From Mycobacterium sp. 852002-40037_SCH5390672 (GTDB lineage: Bacteria > Actinomycetota > Actinomycetes > Mycobacteriales > Mycobacteriaceae): a stretch of DNA of 64,000 nucleotides. The position numbers were made by a program, and so were the translations under genes. Below, piece after piece: positions 1 to 7,600 of the stretch. The first letter of the stretch is position 1; each line of letters opens with the position of its first letter. The stretch is taken from the NCBI RefSeq assembly GCF_001665875.1, contig NZ_LZTA01000140.1, positions 1 through 64,000 of the forward strand, read 5' to 3'. Under the pieces are notes generated by a model that worked only from the letters and a program-made list of their open reading frames with translations, did not search any database and had not been told where the DNA came from.

Positions 1-74
1 TCATCGCCACCCTGCTGTCGCGCTGCGGGCTCCCCGACTCCGGGGTCGGTTTGACCCAGTTCGTGGCCGCCGGC
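1..74 (+). pseudogene. gpgS: gpgS C-terminal fragment lying in inverted orientation
   Basis: Read on the plus strand from base 3, the first 24 codons give IATLLSRCGLPDSGVGLTQ followed by FVAAG. This is nearly identical to the part of mycobacterial GpgS about 30 residues before its C terminus, as I remember the Rv1208 protein. The N-terminal part of the same gene lies immediately to the right on the minus strand, so the two pieces face each other. The similarity ends near base 74. From there the plus strand is only the reverse complement of the N-terminal coding sequence. The rest of the fragment continues off the left edge. What is seen is the two opposed pieces; that they come from one gene is inference from family knowledge. 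Confidence 0.8.
66..74. repeat. 9-bp junction of the gpgS inversion
   Basis: GCCGCCGGC at this point fits both flanking pieces. On the plus strand it is codons for Ala-Ala-Gly after the C-terminal segment. On the minus strand it reads Ala-Gly-Gly after the N-terminal segment. A 9-bp sequence present once in each orientation in the parental gene would give exactly this product after recombination. Only one copy is inside the window. Confidence 0.5.
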
Positions 75-614
75 CCCCGCGTCACCGACATTGAGAGGCC
101 GCCGGTAGAAGCTCTTGACCAGGTGAACGCCGTCGCCGGTGAGCAGCGGGCCTACCAGCCACGGCACGAACATCGGGTGCGGGTTGATCAGGTCGGAGTC
201 GACGAACACCACGATGTCGCCGCAAGTGGCGGCCAGCGAGCGCCACAACGCCTCGCCTTTGCCGGGCCGGATCGGCACCTCGGGCAACGCCTGCTCGCGG
301 CTGACGACGCGGGCGCCTGCGGCGACGGCCCGAATCTCGGTGTCGTCGGTGGAGCCGGAGTCCAGCACGATCAGCTCATCGACCAAGCCGTCGACCAGCG
401 GTGAGATGCTCTCGATCACCGACTCGACGGTCTCTTCCTCGTCGAGGGCCGGCAGCACCACCGAGATGGTCCGCCCCGCCTTCGCCGCCTCCAACTCGGC
501 GATGGTCCAGCTCGGCCGGTTCCAGCTGCGGTTGGCCAGCCAGGTGTCGCCGGGCCGGGCGGCGAGCATGCCGTCGTGGGCGAGATCGCCGGCGACCAGG
601 TCCGATGTCGTCAT
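75..614 (-). pseudogene. gpgS: GpgS, glucosyl-3-phosphoglycerate synthase, N-terminal 180 residues
   Basis: The protein makes glucosyl-3-phosphoglycerate from NDP-glucose and 3-phosphoglycerate, the first step to methylglucose lipopolysaccharide (GT81 family, Rv1208). The reading frame starts at ATG 614, overlapping the folP2 stop as ATGA. It shows the GT-A fold signature VVLPALDEEE near residues 52-61 and the metal-binding DSD at 139-141, followed by LINPHP. Family-like sequence runs to about residue 180 (RRPLNVGDAG). After that the minus strand is the antisense of the gene's own C-terminal part. The frame stays open to the window edge, but those residues are not GpgS. The N-terminal third including the nucleotide-sugar site is intact; the middle of the enzyme is not present in this orientation. 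It could be a true in-gene inversion or an assembly fold-back. Confidence 0.75.
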
Positions 615-1570
615 GCCAACCCCCTCACCGTGCGCGTCGGCGGGCGGGTTCCCTGGATCGAGGCCACCATTTCCAGCACCCGGCGGGTGGCCGCGACCTG
701 GTGTACGCGAAACATCCGGGCACCCGCGGCCGCCGCCAGCGCGGTGGCCGCCAACGTTCCCTCGAGCCGCTCGGTCAATTCCACACCCAGAGTCTCCCCG
801 ACGAAGTCCTTGTTACTCAAAGCCATCAGCACGGGCCACCCGGTATTAACAAGATCGTCCACGTGGCGCAACAGCAGCAGCCCATGGAAGGTGTTCTTGC
901 CGAAGTCGTGGGTCGGATCGATCAGCACCCGGTCCCGCGCCACCCCGCACGCCACCGCCCGCTGGGCGGCCGTCGTGACCTGGGCGATGACGTCATCGAC
1001 CACTGCGTGCGTGGTGGTTCCGTAGTTCACCCGAAACGGGCGAGTGCGCGGCAGCGCGTTGCCGGTGTGCGAACACACCAGGCCCGCCCCGAACTCCGCG
1101 GCCACCTCCGGCAGCGCCGGATCGATGCCGCCCCAGGTGTCGTTGATCAGGTCCGCACCGGCCGCACAGGCCACCTTGGCGACCTCGGAGCGCCAGGTAT
1201 CGGCGCTGATCAGCTGGTCTGGGTAGGTATCGCGCAGCCACTCGATGAACGGCACCAGCCGGGCGATCTCGGTGTCGGCATCGACCTCTTGCCCGGGGCC
1301 GGCCTTGACGCCACCGACGTCGATCACATCGGCACCCTCGGCGACGGCCCGGTGCACCGCCGCCCTGGCAGCCTCGTCGCTGAAGGTCGCACCCTTGTCG
1401 TAGAACGAGTCCGGGGTGCGGTTGACGATCGCCATGATCAGCGCACGATCGCCTGCGACCGGGCGGCCGCACAGCGTCGAACGGCCGGCTGACGCCGGCG
1501 GTGTCGAACGGCCGGCTGACGCCGGCGGTGTCGAACGGCCGGCTGACGCCGGCGGTGTCGATTGCACACG
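611..1570 (-). CDS. folP2: FolP2, dihydropteroate synthase homologue
   Basis: This is the second, DHPS-like protein of mycobacteria (Rv1207; 319 residues here, 318 in M. tuberculosis). It has the pterin-binding TIM-barrel fold: MAIVNRTPDSFYDKG near the N terminus, DVGGVKAGPG, the LINDTWGG segment, and a C-terminal RMFRVHEV-like strand (here RMFRVHQV). In M. tuberculosis FolP1 is the folate enzyme, and FolP2 has not been shown to have that activity. The N terminus is built from a 9-residue repeat STPPASAGR encoded by three 27-bp copies. I chose GTG 1570 because it gives the same N terminus as the M. tuberculosis protein; GTG 1594 is the alternative. It lies between fadD6 and gpgS on the same strand and its stop overlaps the gpgS start, so the two are probably translationally coupled. 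Confidence 0.85.
   Translation of the reverse strand, partial: RVQSTPPASAGRSTPPASAGRSTPPASAGRSTLCGRPVAGDRALIMAIVNRTPDSFYDKGATFSDEAARAAVHRAVAEGADVIDVGGVKAGPGQEVDADTEIARLVPFIEWLRDTYPDQLISADTWRSEVAKVACAAGADLINDTWGGIDPALPEVAAEFGAGLVCSHTGNALPRTRPFRVNYGTTTHAVVDDVIAQVTTAAQRAVACGVARDRVLIDPTHDFGKNTFHGLLLLRHVDDLVNTGWPVLMALSNKDFVGETLGVELTERLEGTLAATALAAAAGARMFRVHQVAATRRVLEMVASIQGTRPPTRTVRGLA
1476..1556. repeat. Three perfect 27-bp tandem repeats inside folP2
   Basis: Copies lie at 1476-1502, 1503-1529 and 1530-1556, with the first four bases of a fourth copy after them. Each begins GTCGAACGGCCGGC on the plus strand. The unit is a multiple of three, so copy-number change keeps the folP2 frame and adds or removes nine residues. 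Confidence 0.9.
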
Positions 1571-1698
1571 TATATGGTGCCCGGTCGCCGCCACTCACGC
1601 GGCTTGGGGACCCTCGCGCACGCGAGTGCGCGGCCAGCCGCACACCTGAGGCCGAACATGCGGCCGCCGCGCACTCGGCGAAGCGACGCCGACTGGCC

Positions 1699-3477
1699 TT
1701 ACGGGCGTTTGCCCTCGGCTACCTCGGCGGGGTACTCGTCGTAGAACGGCACGTAGCCCTCGTCGCGCCCGGCCAGCACATACAGCGGGTCCTTCACCTC
1801 GGGGCCGTAAGCCTGCTCACGCAGCTCCACCTTGCGGCTCTTGAAGGTCGTGGTCTGCTCGATCGACTCCACCACCCGCACGAACAGCGGCAGTGCATAG
1901 GCGGGGAGCTGGTCGTACACGGCACGGGACAACGATTGCCCGTCGAATTCGGCGCCGCCGCGCAGTTTGACCGCGGCCATTCCGGCGCGGCCACCGGTGC
2001 GCGGAACCTCGACCCCGAAGACCGTGCAGTCCTCGACGGAGTCGTCGGACGACAGCGCCGCCTCGACCTGTGTGGTGGCCACGTTCTCGCCCTTCCAGCG
2101 GAAGGTGTCGCCGAGCCGGTCGACGAACGCGGCGTGGCCCAGCCCCTGCGGGCTCATCACGTCGCCGGTGTTGAACCAGCAGTCACCCTCACGAAAAGCG
2201 TTGCGCACCAACTTCTTTTCGCTCGACTCCTGGTCGGTGTAGCCGTCGAAGGGCTGCAGCCGATTGACTGGGGTGAGCAACAAACCCGGCTCCCCCGCCG
2301 GCACGCGGCGCACCCGCCCGTTGTCGTCGCGCAGCGGGGCGCCGGTGTCGGGGTCGTACTCGACGTAGGCCAGCGGCATAGGAAAGACGCCGGTGGAGCG
2401 GGGCACGTTGAACACGTTGATGAACGCGGCGTTGCCTTCGCTGGAGGCGTAGAACTCGCAGACGCGGGCGATGCCGAATCGCTTGGTGAACTCGTCCCAG
2501 ATCTCCGGGCGCAGGCCGTTGCCGGCGATCACCCGCACCTTGTGTGCGCGGTCGGTCGGCTTGGCCGGCTGGTTGAGCAGGTAGCGGCAGACCTCGCCGA
2601 TGTAGATGAACGCCGTGGCGTCGTTGGCGATCACTTCGTCCCAGAACTTCGACGCCGAGAACGACTTGCCCAGCGCCAGCGTCGCCCCCGAATTGATCAC
2701 CGACGACAGCGCCACCGTCAGCGCGTTGTTGTGGTACAGCGGCAGGCAGCAGTAGAGGGTGTCGGAACTCTTGAGCCGCAACCCGATTCCACCGAACGCC
2801 GCGAGCGCCTTCAGCCACCGCAGGTGCGTCATGACACTGGCCTTGGGGAATCCCGTTGTGCCCGAAGTGAAGATGTAGAACGCGGTATCCCTGGCATGCA
2901 CGGCCGATGCCGTGGCGGGGTTGGTGGCCGGGGCGCTGACCGCGAACCGCTCCAGGTCCTCGACGGTCAAGGTCTCGGTGCTGCCCGAGCCGCCGCACTC
3001 GGCCACCGCGCTGACCAGATCGGCCTCGGCGATCAGCACCTTGGCGTCCAGCAGGCCGAGGCTGTGCGCGAGCACCTCGCCGCGCTGGTGGTAGTTGAGC
3101 ATGCCGGCGACCGCGCCGCATTTGACCGCGGCGAGCATGGCCAGCACGGTGTTGGGCGAGTTACGCAGCATGATGGCCACCACGTCGCCCTGGCCGACGC
3201 CGCGCGCGGCCAGCACGGCGGCGTATCTATTGGCGGCGGCGTTGGCGTCGCGGTAGGTCAGTTGCTGATCGCCGAAGCGCAAGAAGATCCGGTCGCCATA
3301 GCGGGCGGCCCTGTCCTGGAACACCGTGCCGATCGATTTCTTGGAGCCCGGCTGGGCCAGCAACCCGGTCATCGCGCCGCGCACGATCACCGGCAGGTCG
3401 GCCAGCAGGGCCGGAGCCCGAAATGCGACATCGGTCAGTTTGACCGCCGTGCGCGCTCCCCCGTCACGATCGGACAC
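1699..3477 (-). CDS. fadD6: FadD6, long-chain fatty-acyl-CoA ligase
   Basis: This ANL-family acyl-CoA synthetase activates long-chain fatty acids as acyl-AMP and transfers them to CoA (Rv1206 orthologue; 592 residues against 597). The ATP/AMP signature YIFTSGTTGFPKASV is present, as are the FYASSEGNAAFIN motif and the C-terminal hinge FVDRLGDTFRWKGENV. It belongs to the FATP-like very-long-chain group rather than the FAAL group, since no FAAL-type insertion is seen. I chose GTG 3477 because it is preceded at 5 nt by a GAGGGGAT ribosome-binding site; the frame extends upstream without a better site. It is followed by folP2 on the same strand after 128 bp and preceded by the LOG gene. Confidence 0.9.
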   Translation of the reverse strand: MSDRDGGARTAVKLTDVAFRAPALLADLPVIVRGAMTGLLAQPGSKKSIGTVFQDRAARYGDRIFLRFGDQQLTYRDANAAANRYAAVLAARGVGQGDVVAIMLRNSPNTVLAMLAAVKCGAVAGMLNYHQRGEVLAHSLGLLDAKVLIAEADLVSAVAECGGSGSTETLTVEDLERFAVSAPATNPATASAVHARDTAFYIFTSGTTGFPKASVMTHLRWLKALAAFGGIGLRLKSSDTLYCCLPLYHNNALTVALSSVINSGATLALGKSFSASKFWDEVIANDATAFIYIGEVCRYLLNQPAKPTDRAHKVRVIAGNGLRPEIWDEFTKRFGIARVCEFYASSEGNAAFINVFNVPRSTGVFPMPLAYVEYDPDTGAPLRDDNGRVRRVPAGEPGLLLTPVNRLQPFDGYTDQESSEKKLVRNAFREGDCWFNTGDVMSPQGLGHAAFVDRLGDTFRWKGENVATTQVEAALSSDDSVEDCTVFGVEVPRTGGRAGMAAVKLRGGAEFDGQSLSRAVYDQLPAYALPLFVRVVESIEQTTTFKSRKVELREQAYGPEVKDPLYVLAGRDEGYVPFYDEYPAEVAEGKRP

Positions 3478-3547
3478 GTGATCCCCTCGATTCGTTTCCA
3501 AAGTCAAGTTCGGCGGACAGCCTAGTAGGGCGGCAAACCCGGCGGCC

Positions 3548-4111
3548 TCAGGCGGGTGCGCACGCTTCCAGCGCCGCACTCACCTTGTCGACCAGCACCA
3601 GCCGGTCCATCGCCACCTGGGAGACGTAACCGCTGTCCAGCAGCCCGCACAACCAGGTCCACAGCCCTTCATAGTGGCCCAGCGGGTCCAGCAGCACGAT
3701 CGGTTTGCCGTGCAACCCGAGGAAACCCGTCGTCCATGCGTCAAGCAACTCGTCGAGGGTGCCGATGCCGCCCGGCAACGCGATGAACGCGTCGGCGCGG
3801 TCTTCCATGATCTGCTTGCGCTCATGCATGGTGTCGCTGACGATCAGCTCGTCGGCGTCCGAGTCGGCGATCTCGCTGCGCATCAGGATCTTGGGGATGA
3901 CGCCGACGGTGCGGCCCCCGCGGGCCCGCGCCGCGCCGGCCACCGCGCCCATCGCCGACACCCGGCCACCCCCCCACACCAGCGTCCAGCCGCGCTCGGC
4001 GATCCCCTCGCCGAGTTCTGCAGCGACACCGAGTAATTCGGGATGCTGTGGGCCGGATGCGCAGTACACACACACCGACCACTCGCCTGATGAATCGCGT
4101 TCGCCGGGCAT
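3548..4111 (-). CDS. LOG-family cytokinin riboside 5'-monophosphate phosphoribohydrolase
   Basis: The 187-residue protein has the same length as Rv1205 and carries the two LOG motifs: GGGRVSAMGAVAGAAR (dinucleotide-binding-like loop) and PGGIGTLDELLDAWT with the catalytic Arg/Glu pair (ERKQIMEDRADAF precedes it). The family removes ribose 5-phosphate from N6-modified AMP to release free cytokinin-like bases; in M. tuberculosis, Rv1205 is a proteasome substrate whose accumulation releases cytokinin-derived aldehydes. ATG 4111 matches the Rv1205 length. A weak GGCGG site precedes it, and TACCTT lies 8 nt upstream as a possible -10. It is divergent from the ATPase gene at 4200. Older annotations call this family lysine decarboxylase, which is not supported. 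Confidence 0.88.
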   Translation of the reverse strand: MPGERDSSGEWSVCVYCASGPQHPELLGVAAELGEGIAERGWTLVWGGGRVSAMGAVAGAARARGGRTVGVIPKILMRSEIADSDADELIVSDTMHERKQIMEDRADAFIALPGGIGTLDELLDAWTTGFLGLHGKPIVLLDPLGHYEGLWTWLCGLLDSGYVSQVAMDRLVLVDKVSAALEACAPA

Positions 4112-4187
4112 ATCCGCCAAAGGTAGACCAACCGCCTACGGCCCGTCATATCTGGGGCTTTCGCCCTGCCGCGCGCCTCGCGCACCA

Positions 4188-4193
4188 TAAAAT
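4188..4193 (+). promoter_or_regulatory. Candidate -10 (TAAAAT) for a leaderless transcript
   Basis: TAAAAT is followed by 6 bases and then the GTG at 4200. There is no Shine-Dalgarno sequence in between. The spacing puts the expected transcription start on the start codon. No convincing -35 is seen. Confidence 0.4.
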
Positions 4194-4199
4194 TCGGCA

Positions 4200-6326
4200 G
4201 TGCCGATTCGATGGAACGTCCCGCAACATGCGACGGCCTCAGAACGGCTGGAGGCGGCTTTGGCCGACGGCGCCCGGGGAGCGGTGGTGTTGGGACCCGA
4301 CGGCGTCGGCAAATCCACGCTGGCTCGGGCGGCCGCCGAGCGTTTTGCCGAGCAGCACCCCCACACGCTGATCCGCTGGGTCACCGGGACCCCGACCGAA
4401 CGCGCGGTCCCGTTCGGGGCGTTCAGCCATCTGGTGGAGATCGGCGACATCGGCAAGCCGGCCGCCCTGTTGCGGGCCGCCCGGGCATCGCTGGGCGGTG
4501 ACGACCTGCTGCTCGTCGTCGACGACGCCCAACACCTGGACGTGCTGTCGGCCACGCTGGTCTACCAGCTGGCGCGGGACGGCGCGGGACGGCTCATCGT
4601 CACCGCCCGCGCCGACTCCCGGCCCGAGGCGATCGCGGCGCTGTGGAGCGATGGCCTGCTCACCCGGATCGACATCGACCCGTCCGGCGGTGCGACCGCG
4701 CCGGGAGGGATTGACACCTTCCTTTCCGAGCTACCCGCGGTGGCGCGGACGGTGCTGGAGTATCTCGCCGTCGCCGAGCCGCTGTCGGTCGCCGATCTGG
4801 CCGCGCTCGCCGGCGACGGCGCGGTCGCCGAGGCCGTGAAATGGGGTGCGGCCGAGACCCGGTCGCGGGGCGGGTCCTCCGACGACCCGGTCGTCTATAC
4901 GGCCCACCCGCTGTTCGCCGAGCGGACGCGGGCCGCGCTCGATCCCGACGACGCCCGACAACGACGCACCGACCTGGTCAAGCTGCTGTCGCAGCGTCCG
5001 TGCGAACATCTCAGCGACCGGTTGCGGCTGGTGTCGCTGGCGTTGGACAGCGACGCTCCCCCGCGGGTTACCGACGTCGTCGCCGCCGCCCAGCAGGCGC
5101 TGCGGCTGGGCGACTTGGGGCTGGGTGAACGGCTCGCCCGATCGGCGCTGCAGCGGTCCGGCGGGTTGGCGGCGCGGCTCGCCGTGGCGCACGCGCTGGC
5201 GTGGCAGGGCCGTGGCCGCGAGGCCGACTCGGTGCTGGCCGACGTCGACTCCACCGCGTTGACCGAACCGGCACTGATGGACTGGGCTCTGCTGCGGGCG
5301 GCGAACCAGTTCTGGATGTTGAGCGAACCGGAGCGCGCCACCGCCTTCCTGCGGACCGTGCGTAGTCGCGTCACCGATACCGGCCCACGGACCACCCTGG
5401 ACGCACTGAGCGCAACGTTCGCGATGAACGCGGGCAACGTCGGGCACGCGGTGAAGGTCGCGGGCGAAGTCCTCGCGTCGCCGGCGGCCGACGACCAGGC
5501 GGTGGCCTGGGCGGCCAGCGCTGCCGCATTGTGCTCGGCGCGCCAGGGCCGATTCGATGACGTCGAGCCGCTGGCGCAGCGCGCCTTGGGCGCCGAACAT
5601 CCCGGGCTGCTGCGCTTCACGATCGGACTGGGCCAAACCACCGCGCTATTGATGGCCGGCCGGCCCGACCAAGCCCGCGAGCTCGCTCAGCAGTTCACCG
5701 ACTTCGCCGAGCTGCAACAGCCGGGTCGCGCCATCGGCGAGGTGCTGCTGGCGCATGTGCTGCTGGCCGGTGGCGAATTTGCCTCTGCAGCAGCATTATT
5801 GGTCCCGGCGGCCGCCACCCTGGAGCGCACCGGTTACTCGTGGGGGCCGTTGTCGCTGACGCTGCTGGCCACCGCGCTGGCCCAGCAGGGTGACACCGCC
5901 GCCGCGGCAAAAGCGTTGAGCAGGGCCGAATCCCGGCACGGCACCAAGTCGGCACTGTTCGCGCCCGAGCTCGGTGTGGCGCGGGCATGGCGGCTGGCCT
6001 TGGTGCGTGAAACGCACGGCGCGGTGTCCGCCGCTCGCGACGCCGCCCGGATGGCCGAACGCGGCGGACAGCGGGGCGTGGCGCTGCGGGTCTGGCACGA
6101 GGCCGTGCGGCTGGGCGACATCCGGGCCGGGGACCCCCTGACCCGGCTCTGTGACGAGATCGACTGCGTCGCAGGCAGACTCGCACTGGCTCATGCCCGC
6201 GCACTGGCCGCCGGCGATGACGCGGCGCTGCGGACGGTTTCGGACGAGTTGACGTCGATCGGCATGCACGCGGCCGCCGCCGACGCCGCCGCGCAGGCGC
6301 AACGGTGCGGGGCCGGCAAGGCTTAG
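4200..6326 (+). CDS. STAND-like P-loop ATPase with helical repeat region (Rv1204c-like)
   Basis: A Walker A motif GPDGVGKST lies at about residues 32-40 and a Walker B LLLVVDDAQ near 102-110. Together with the ITARADSR sensor strand they mark a LuxR/MalT-type STAND NTPase core of about 230 residues. The remaining 450 residues are alanine- and leucine-rich helical repeats of TPR type. Large LuxR (LAL) regulators end in a GerE helix-turn-helix; none is visible here, and the protein ends in an Ala/Gln-rich helix. GTG 4200 has TAAAAT at 4188-4193, six bases upstream, so the transcript may be leaderless. The stop overlaps the convergent dapE stop by 4 bp. The function is unknown; a signalling or scaffold role is inference. 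Confidence 0.75.
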   Translation: MPIRWNVPQHATASERLEAALADGARGAVVLGPDGVGKSTLARAAAERFAEQHPHTLIRWVTGTPTERAVPFGAFSHLVEIGDIGKPAALLRAARASLGGDDLLLVVDDAQHLDVLSATLVYQLARDGAGRLIVTARADSRPEAIAALWSDGLLTRIDIDPSGGATAPGGIDTFLSELPAVARTVLEYLAVAEPLSVADLAALAGDGAVAEAVKWGAAETRSRGGSSDDPVVYTAHPLFAERTRAALDPDDARQRRTDLVKLLSQRPCEHLSDRLRLVSLALDSDAPPRVTDVVAAAQQALRLGDLGLGERLARSALQRSGGLAARLAVAHALAWQGRGREADSVLADVDSTALTEPALMDWALLRAANQFWMLSEPERATAFLRTVRSRVTDTGPRTTLDALSATFAMNAGNVGHAVKVAGEVLASPAADDQAVAWAASAAALCSARQGRFDDVEPLAQRALGAEHPGLLRFTIGLGQTTALLMAGRPDQARELAQQFTDFAELQQPGRAIGEVLLAHVLLAGGEFASAAALLVPAAATLERTGYSWGPLSLTLLATALAQQGDTAAAAKALSRAESRHGTKSALFAPELGVARAWRLALVRETHGAVSAARDAARMAERGGQRGVALRVWHEAVRLGDIRAGDPLTRLCDEIDCVAGRLALAHARALAAGDDAALRTVSDELTSIGMHAAAADAAAQAQRCGAGKA

Positions 6327-7387
6327 CCGCTCAGGTAGCCGCGCAGCACGTCCACGGCGGCGGTGATGTCGGCGACCGCGACCCGCTCGTCGCGCTTGTG
6401 CGCCAGATTGGGGTCACCGGGTCCGAAGTTGACCGCCGGTATGCCCAGGGCGGCGAAGCGTGCCACGTCGGTCCAGCCGTACTTGGCCCGGACATTGCCG
6501 CCGGCCGCCTCGACCAGGGCCTTGGCGGCGGGCTGGGACAGTCCGGGTAACGCGCCCGCCGCCGCGTCGGTCTGTTCGATGTGCACGTCGAGTCCGGCGA
6601 GCACGTCGTGCACGTGTTGCAGGGCGTCGGGCAGCGACCGGTCGGGGGCGAAACGGAAGTTGACCGTCACCGCGGCCGCGTCGGGAATGACGTTGCCCGC
6701 CACACCGCCGTCGATGCGCACGGCCGACAACCCCTCACGGTAGACGCAGCCGTCGATATCCACGCTGCGCGCCCGGTACGCGGCCAGCCGCTCCAGCACG
6801 GCACCGAGTTTGTGAATCGCGTTGTCTCCCAACCAAGATCGCGCCGAATGGGCACGCGTCCCGGTGGCGCTGACCACCACACGCAGGGTGCCCTGGCAGC
6901 CGGCTTCGATGTAGCCGCCGGTGGGCTCGCCCAAAATGGCCACGTCGGCGGACAGCCAGTCCGACAGCTCGCGCTCGATGCGGCCCAAGCCGTTTGCCGC
7001 GGCGTCGATCTCCTCGCAGTCGTACATCACCAGCGTGAGATCGTGCACCGGAGCGGCCACGGTGGCAGCGAGATGCAGAAAGACCGCGTCCCCGGATTTC
7101 ATGTCCGCCGTGCCGCAGCCGTACAGGTCGCCGCCGTCGCGGCGACTGGGCAGGTTTCCGGCCACGGGCACGGTGTCCAGGTGCCCGGCCAGCAGTACCC
7201 GCGACGGCCGCTGGTGGTGTGTGCGTGCCAGCACGGCGTTCCCGTGGCGAATGATCTCGAACCCCGACGTCTGAGCCCGCAGCGCGGCCTCGACCTCGTC
7301 GGCCAGCCGCGCTTCGTCCCGCGATTCGCTGGGGATGTCCACCAGCGCCGCGGTGAGCGCGATCGGATCCCCGCGTAAGTCCAGCAC
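6323..7387 (-). CDS. dapE: DapE, succinyl-diaminopimelate desuccinylase
   Basis: The 354-residue M20 metallopeptidase-family enzyme removes succinate from N-succinyl-LL-diaminopimelate in the lysine and peptidoglycan precursor pathway (Rv1202 orthologue). Visible metal and catalytic motifs are LLAGHLDTVP, GCGTADMKSGDAV, DCEEID and GEPTGG, and a late HKRDERV replaces the usual final metal His segment. GTG 7387 gives the known mycobacterial N terminus (LDLRGDPI). The frame also stays open upstream through three 52-bp repeats, but those residues are repeat translation and are not included. It converges with the ATPase gene, sharing TTAG at the two stops. Confidence 0.92.
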   Translation of the reverse strand: MLDLRGDPIALTAALVDIPSESRDEARLADEVEAALRAQTSGFEIIRHGNAVLARTHHQRPSRVLLAGHLDTVPVAGNLPSRRDGGDLYGCGTADMKSGDAVFLHLAATVAAPVHDLTLVMYDCEEIDAAANGLGRIERELSDWLSADVAILGEPTGGYIEAGCQGTLRVVVSATGTRAHSARSWLGDNAIHKLGAVLERLAAYRARSVDIDGCVYREGLSAVRIDGGVAGNVIPDAAAVTVNFRFAPDRSLPDALQHVHDVLAGLDVHIEQTDAAAGALPGLSQPAAKALVEAAGGNVRAKYGWTDVARFAALGIPAVNFGPGDPNLAHKRDERVAVADITAAVDVLRGYLSG

Positions 7388-7402
7388 GATCTCAGGGTAG
7401 TG

Positions 7403-7558
7403 GCGATCGCCAGCGCGGCGGAGCCGGGCGCAGCGGGTCGCCACCATCTGGCCCGCGATCGCCAGCGCGGCGGAGCCGGGCGCAGCGGGTCGCCACCATC
7501 TGACCCGCGATCGCCAGCGCGGCGGAGCCGGGTGCAGCGGGTCGCCACCATCTGGCCC
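7403..7558. repeat. Three 52-bp tandem repeats upstream of dapE
   Basis: Copies start at 7403, 7455 and 7507, each beginning GCGATCGCCAGCGCGGCGGA and ending near CACCATCT. They differ at a few bases, for example GGCCC/GACCC and GGGCGC/GGGTGC. They fill most of the 213-bp gap between the dapE start and the PPE stop. A 52-bp unit is not a multiple of three, yet the minus frame remains open through all copies. The arrangement is VNTR/MIRU-like. Confidence 0.9.
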
Positions 7559-7600
7559 GCGCTCACCGATCAAGGTGAGCCGCGCGGGGCACAGCTTGGG

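Noticed and set aside
75..614. Reading gpgS as an ordinary partial gene running off the left edge
   Set aside because: The frame stays open, but residues after about 180 are antisense of the gene's own C-terminal sequence.
1476..1556. Possible CRISPR array
   Set aside because: The 27-bp copies are directly adjacent with no spacers, and they are coding.
1501..3525. Plus-strand open frame of 674 codons
   Set aside because: Antisense of fadD6; no recognisable protein features.
7403..7558. Possible CRISPR array
   Set aside because: The 52-bp copies abut without spacers.
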